Part shown: in pieces, positions 63,500 through 64,000 of the stretch | Layout of the letters: every line of letters starts with the position of its first letter | Numbering within the stretch: the first letter of the stretch is position 1 | Assembly: GCA_019416865.1 (NCBI GenBank) | Contig: DXWL01000002.1 | Location: 1 to 64,000, forward strand | Reading direction: 5' to 3' | From: Fusobacterium sp. | Lineage (GTDB): Bacteria; Fusobacteriota; Fusobacteriia; Fusobacteriales; Fusobacteriaceae | DNA: 64,000 bases | Notes under the pieces: model-generated | The model's database searches: none | Seen by the model: only the letters and a program-made list of their open reading frames with translations | Told to the model about the DNA's origin: nothing | Position numbers and translations under genes: made by a program

Positions 63500-64000
63500 T
63501 TATATACCTCTGTGGCATTTTCCACCGGCATTCCAAGTGCAGCCTTCATAGCTACAACAGCTACTTCAAGCTGACTTTTATCAGGCTCTTTTGTTGTAAT
63601 TTTTTGAAGAGCAAGTCCTGGAGAAGCTAAAAGTTTTACCCACCATTTATCTAAGTGATTGCTTGAATATCTTTGAAGTTCATAAGAAATTCCGGCAATA
63701 AGAGGCATAAGCCCAATACGAAGAACTATTTTAAGCCCTATTCTTCCTAAGAGAGTTTTAGGTACAGGAAGAATAAAGTCCATAAGACTGAAAACTATAA
63801 TTGCTGTAAGCATAACAATAAGCAGAAAACTTGTCCCACATCTAGGGTGAAGAGTTGTGTATTTTTTTGCATTATCAGCTGTCAGCTCCTCTCCGTTTTC
63901 ATATGTAAAAATGGTTTTATGTTCTGCTCCGTGATATTGAAATACTCTTTTTACATCTTTTGAAAAAGATATTCCCCATATATATATAAGGAAGAATGTA
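63496..64000 (-). CDS. DUF1385 (YqhQ-like) membrane protein, 5' end missing
   Basis: The gene continues past the right edge of the window, so only the C-terminal 167 or so residues are seen. YHGAEHKTIFTYENGEEL and HPRCGTSFLL, followed by two hydrophobic helices and a WWVKLLASPGLALQKITT segment, are the DUF1385 signature. A shorter reading from 63813 is not the real start, because these conserved residues lie upstream of it. The function is unknown; the gene is often next to prfA/prmC in other bacteria. Its ATGA overlap with sfsA suggests one operon. Confidence 0.85.
   Translation of the reverse strand, partial: TFFLIYIWGISFSKDVKRVFQYHGAEHKTIFTYENGEELTADNAKKYTTLHPRCGTSFLLIVMLTAIIVFSLMDFILPVPKTLLGRIGLKIVLRIGLMPLIAGISYELQRYSSNHLDKWWVKLLASPGLALQKITTKEPDKSQLEVAVVAMKAALGMPVENATEVYK

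Overview
The window reads as a chromosomal segment of a Fusobacterium-like organism (Fusobacteriota). This is an inference from very AT-rich DNA, Gram-negative envelope genes (KDO-8-phosphate synthase, RND/TolC-type efflux, lipoproteins, two Wzz-type proteins) and anaerobe or fermentation genes (HydE, a biotin-dependent decarboxylase subunit, type III glutamine synthetase). The genes are mostly housekeeping. No rRNA, tRNA, CRISPR array, prophage or transposase gene was seen. One complete miniature inverted-repeat element and the end of a second copy lie near the two window edges.

Layout. 0-5 kb: an exported CbiK-type cobaltochelatase behind a cobalamin riboswitch and terminator, holA, and two divergent Wzz-type genes separated by two dyad operators. 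5-10 kb: a guaD-azgA purine salvage operon behind an unassigned structured leader, then trpS, a ROK glucokinase and a lone PTS EIIA. 9.8-11.7 kb: a putP-type symporter behind a leader peptide, alternative RNA pairings and a terminator, with a 29-codon gene in between. 11.8-16.6 kb: murE-kdsA, then a His-rich metal P-type ATPase. 16.7-22 kb: hydE, birA with a BirA-like operator, a sodium:solute symporter, and a biotin-dependent carboxyltransferase subunit. 22-29 kb: glnN, ptsI-ptsH-ispH-S1 protein.

29-42.4 kb: a guanine-type riboswitch, a long leader, and the purEKLFMNHD-guaB run (no purC or purB). 43-50 kb: an AGCS symporter and a three-gene RND efflux operon. 50-54 kb: an RsuA-type pseudouridine synthase, a GDSL hydrolase, RlmA, and a YjiH-family membrane protein behind a second unassigned leader with a kissing-loop fold. 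54-58.6 kb: bioDAFGC (no bioB). 58.7-64 kb: a ROK regulator, a PHP phosphoesterase, a MATE transporter that appears to start at AUU, a CAP-domain secreted protein, the miniature element, sfsA and a truncated DUF1385 gene.

Two themes recur. Purine metabolism is handled by salvage (guaD-azgA) and de novo synthesis (pur-guaB), each behind its own RNA leader. Biotin metabolism joins birA, a candidate vitamin symporter, a biotin-dependent enzyme subunit and the bio operon, probably through BirA operators. The most novel material lies in untranslated leaders: the putP attenuator and the leaders of guaD and yjiH.
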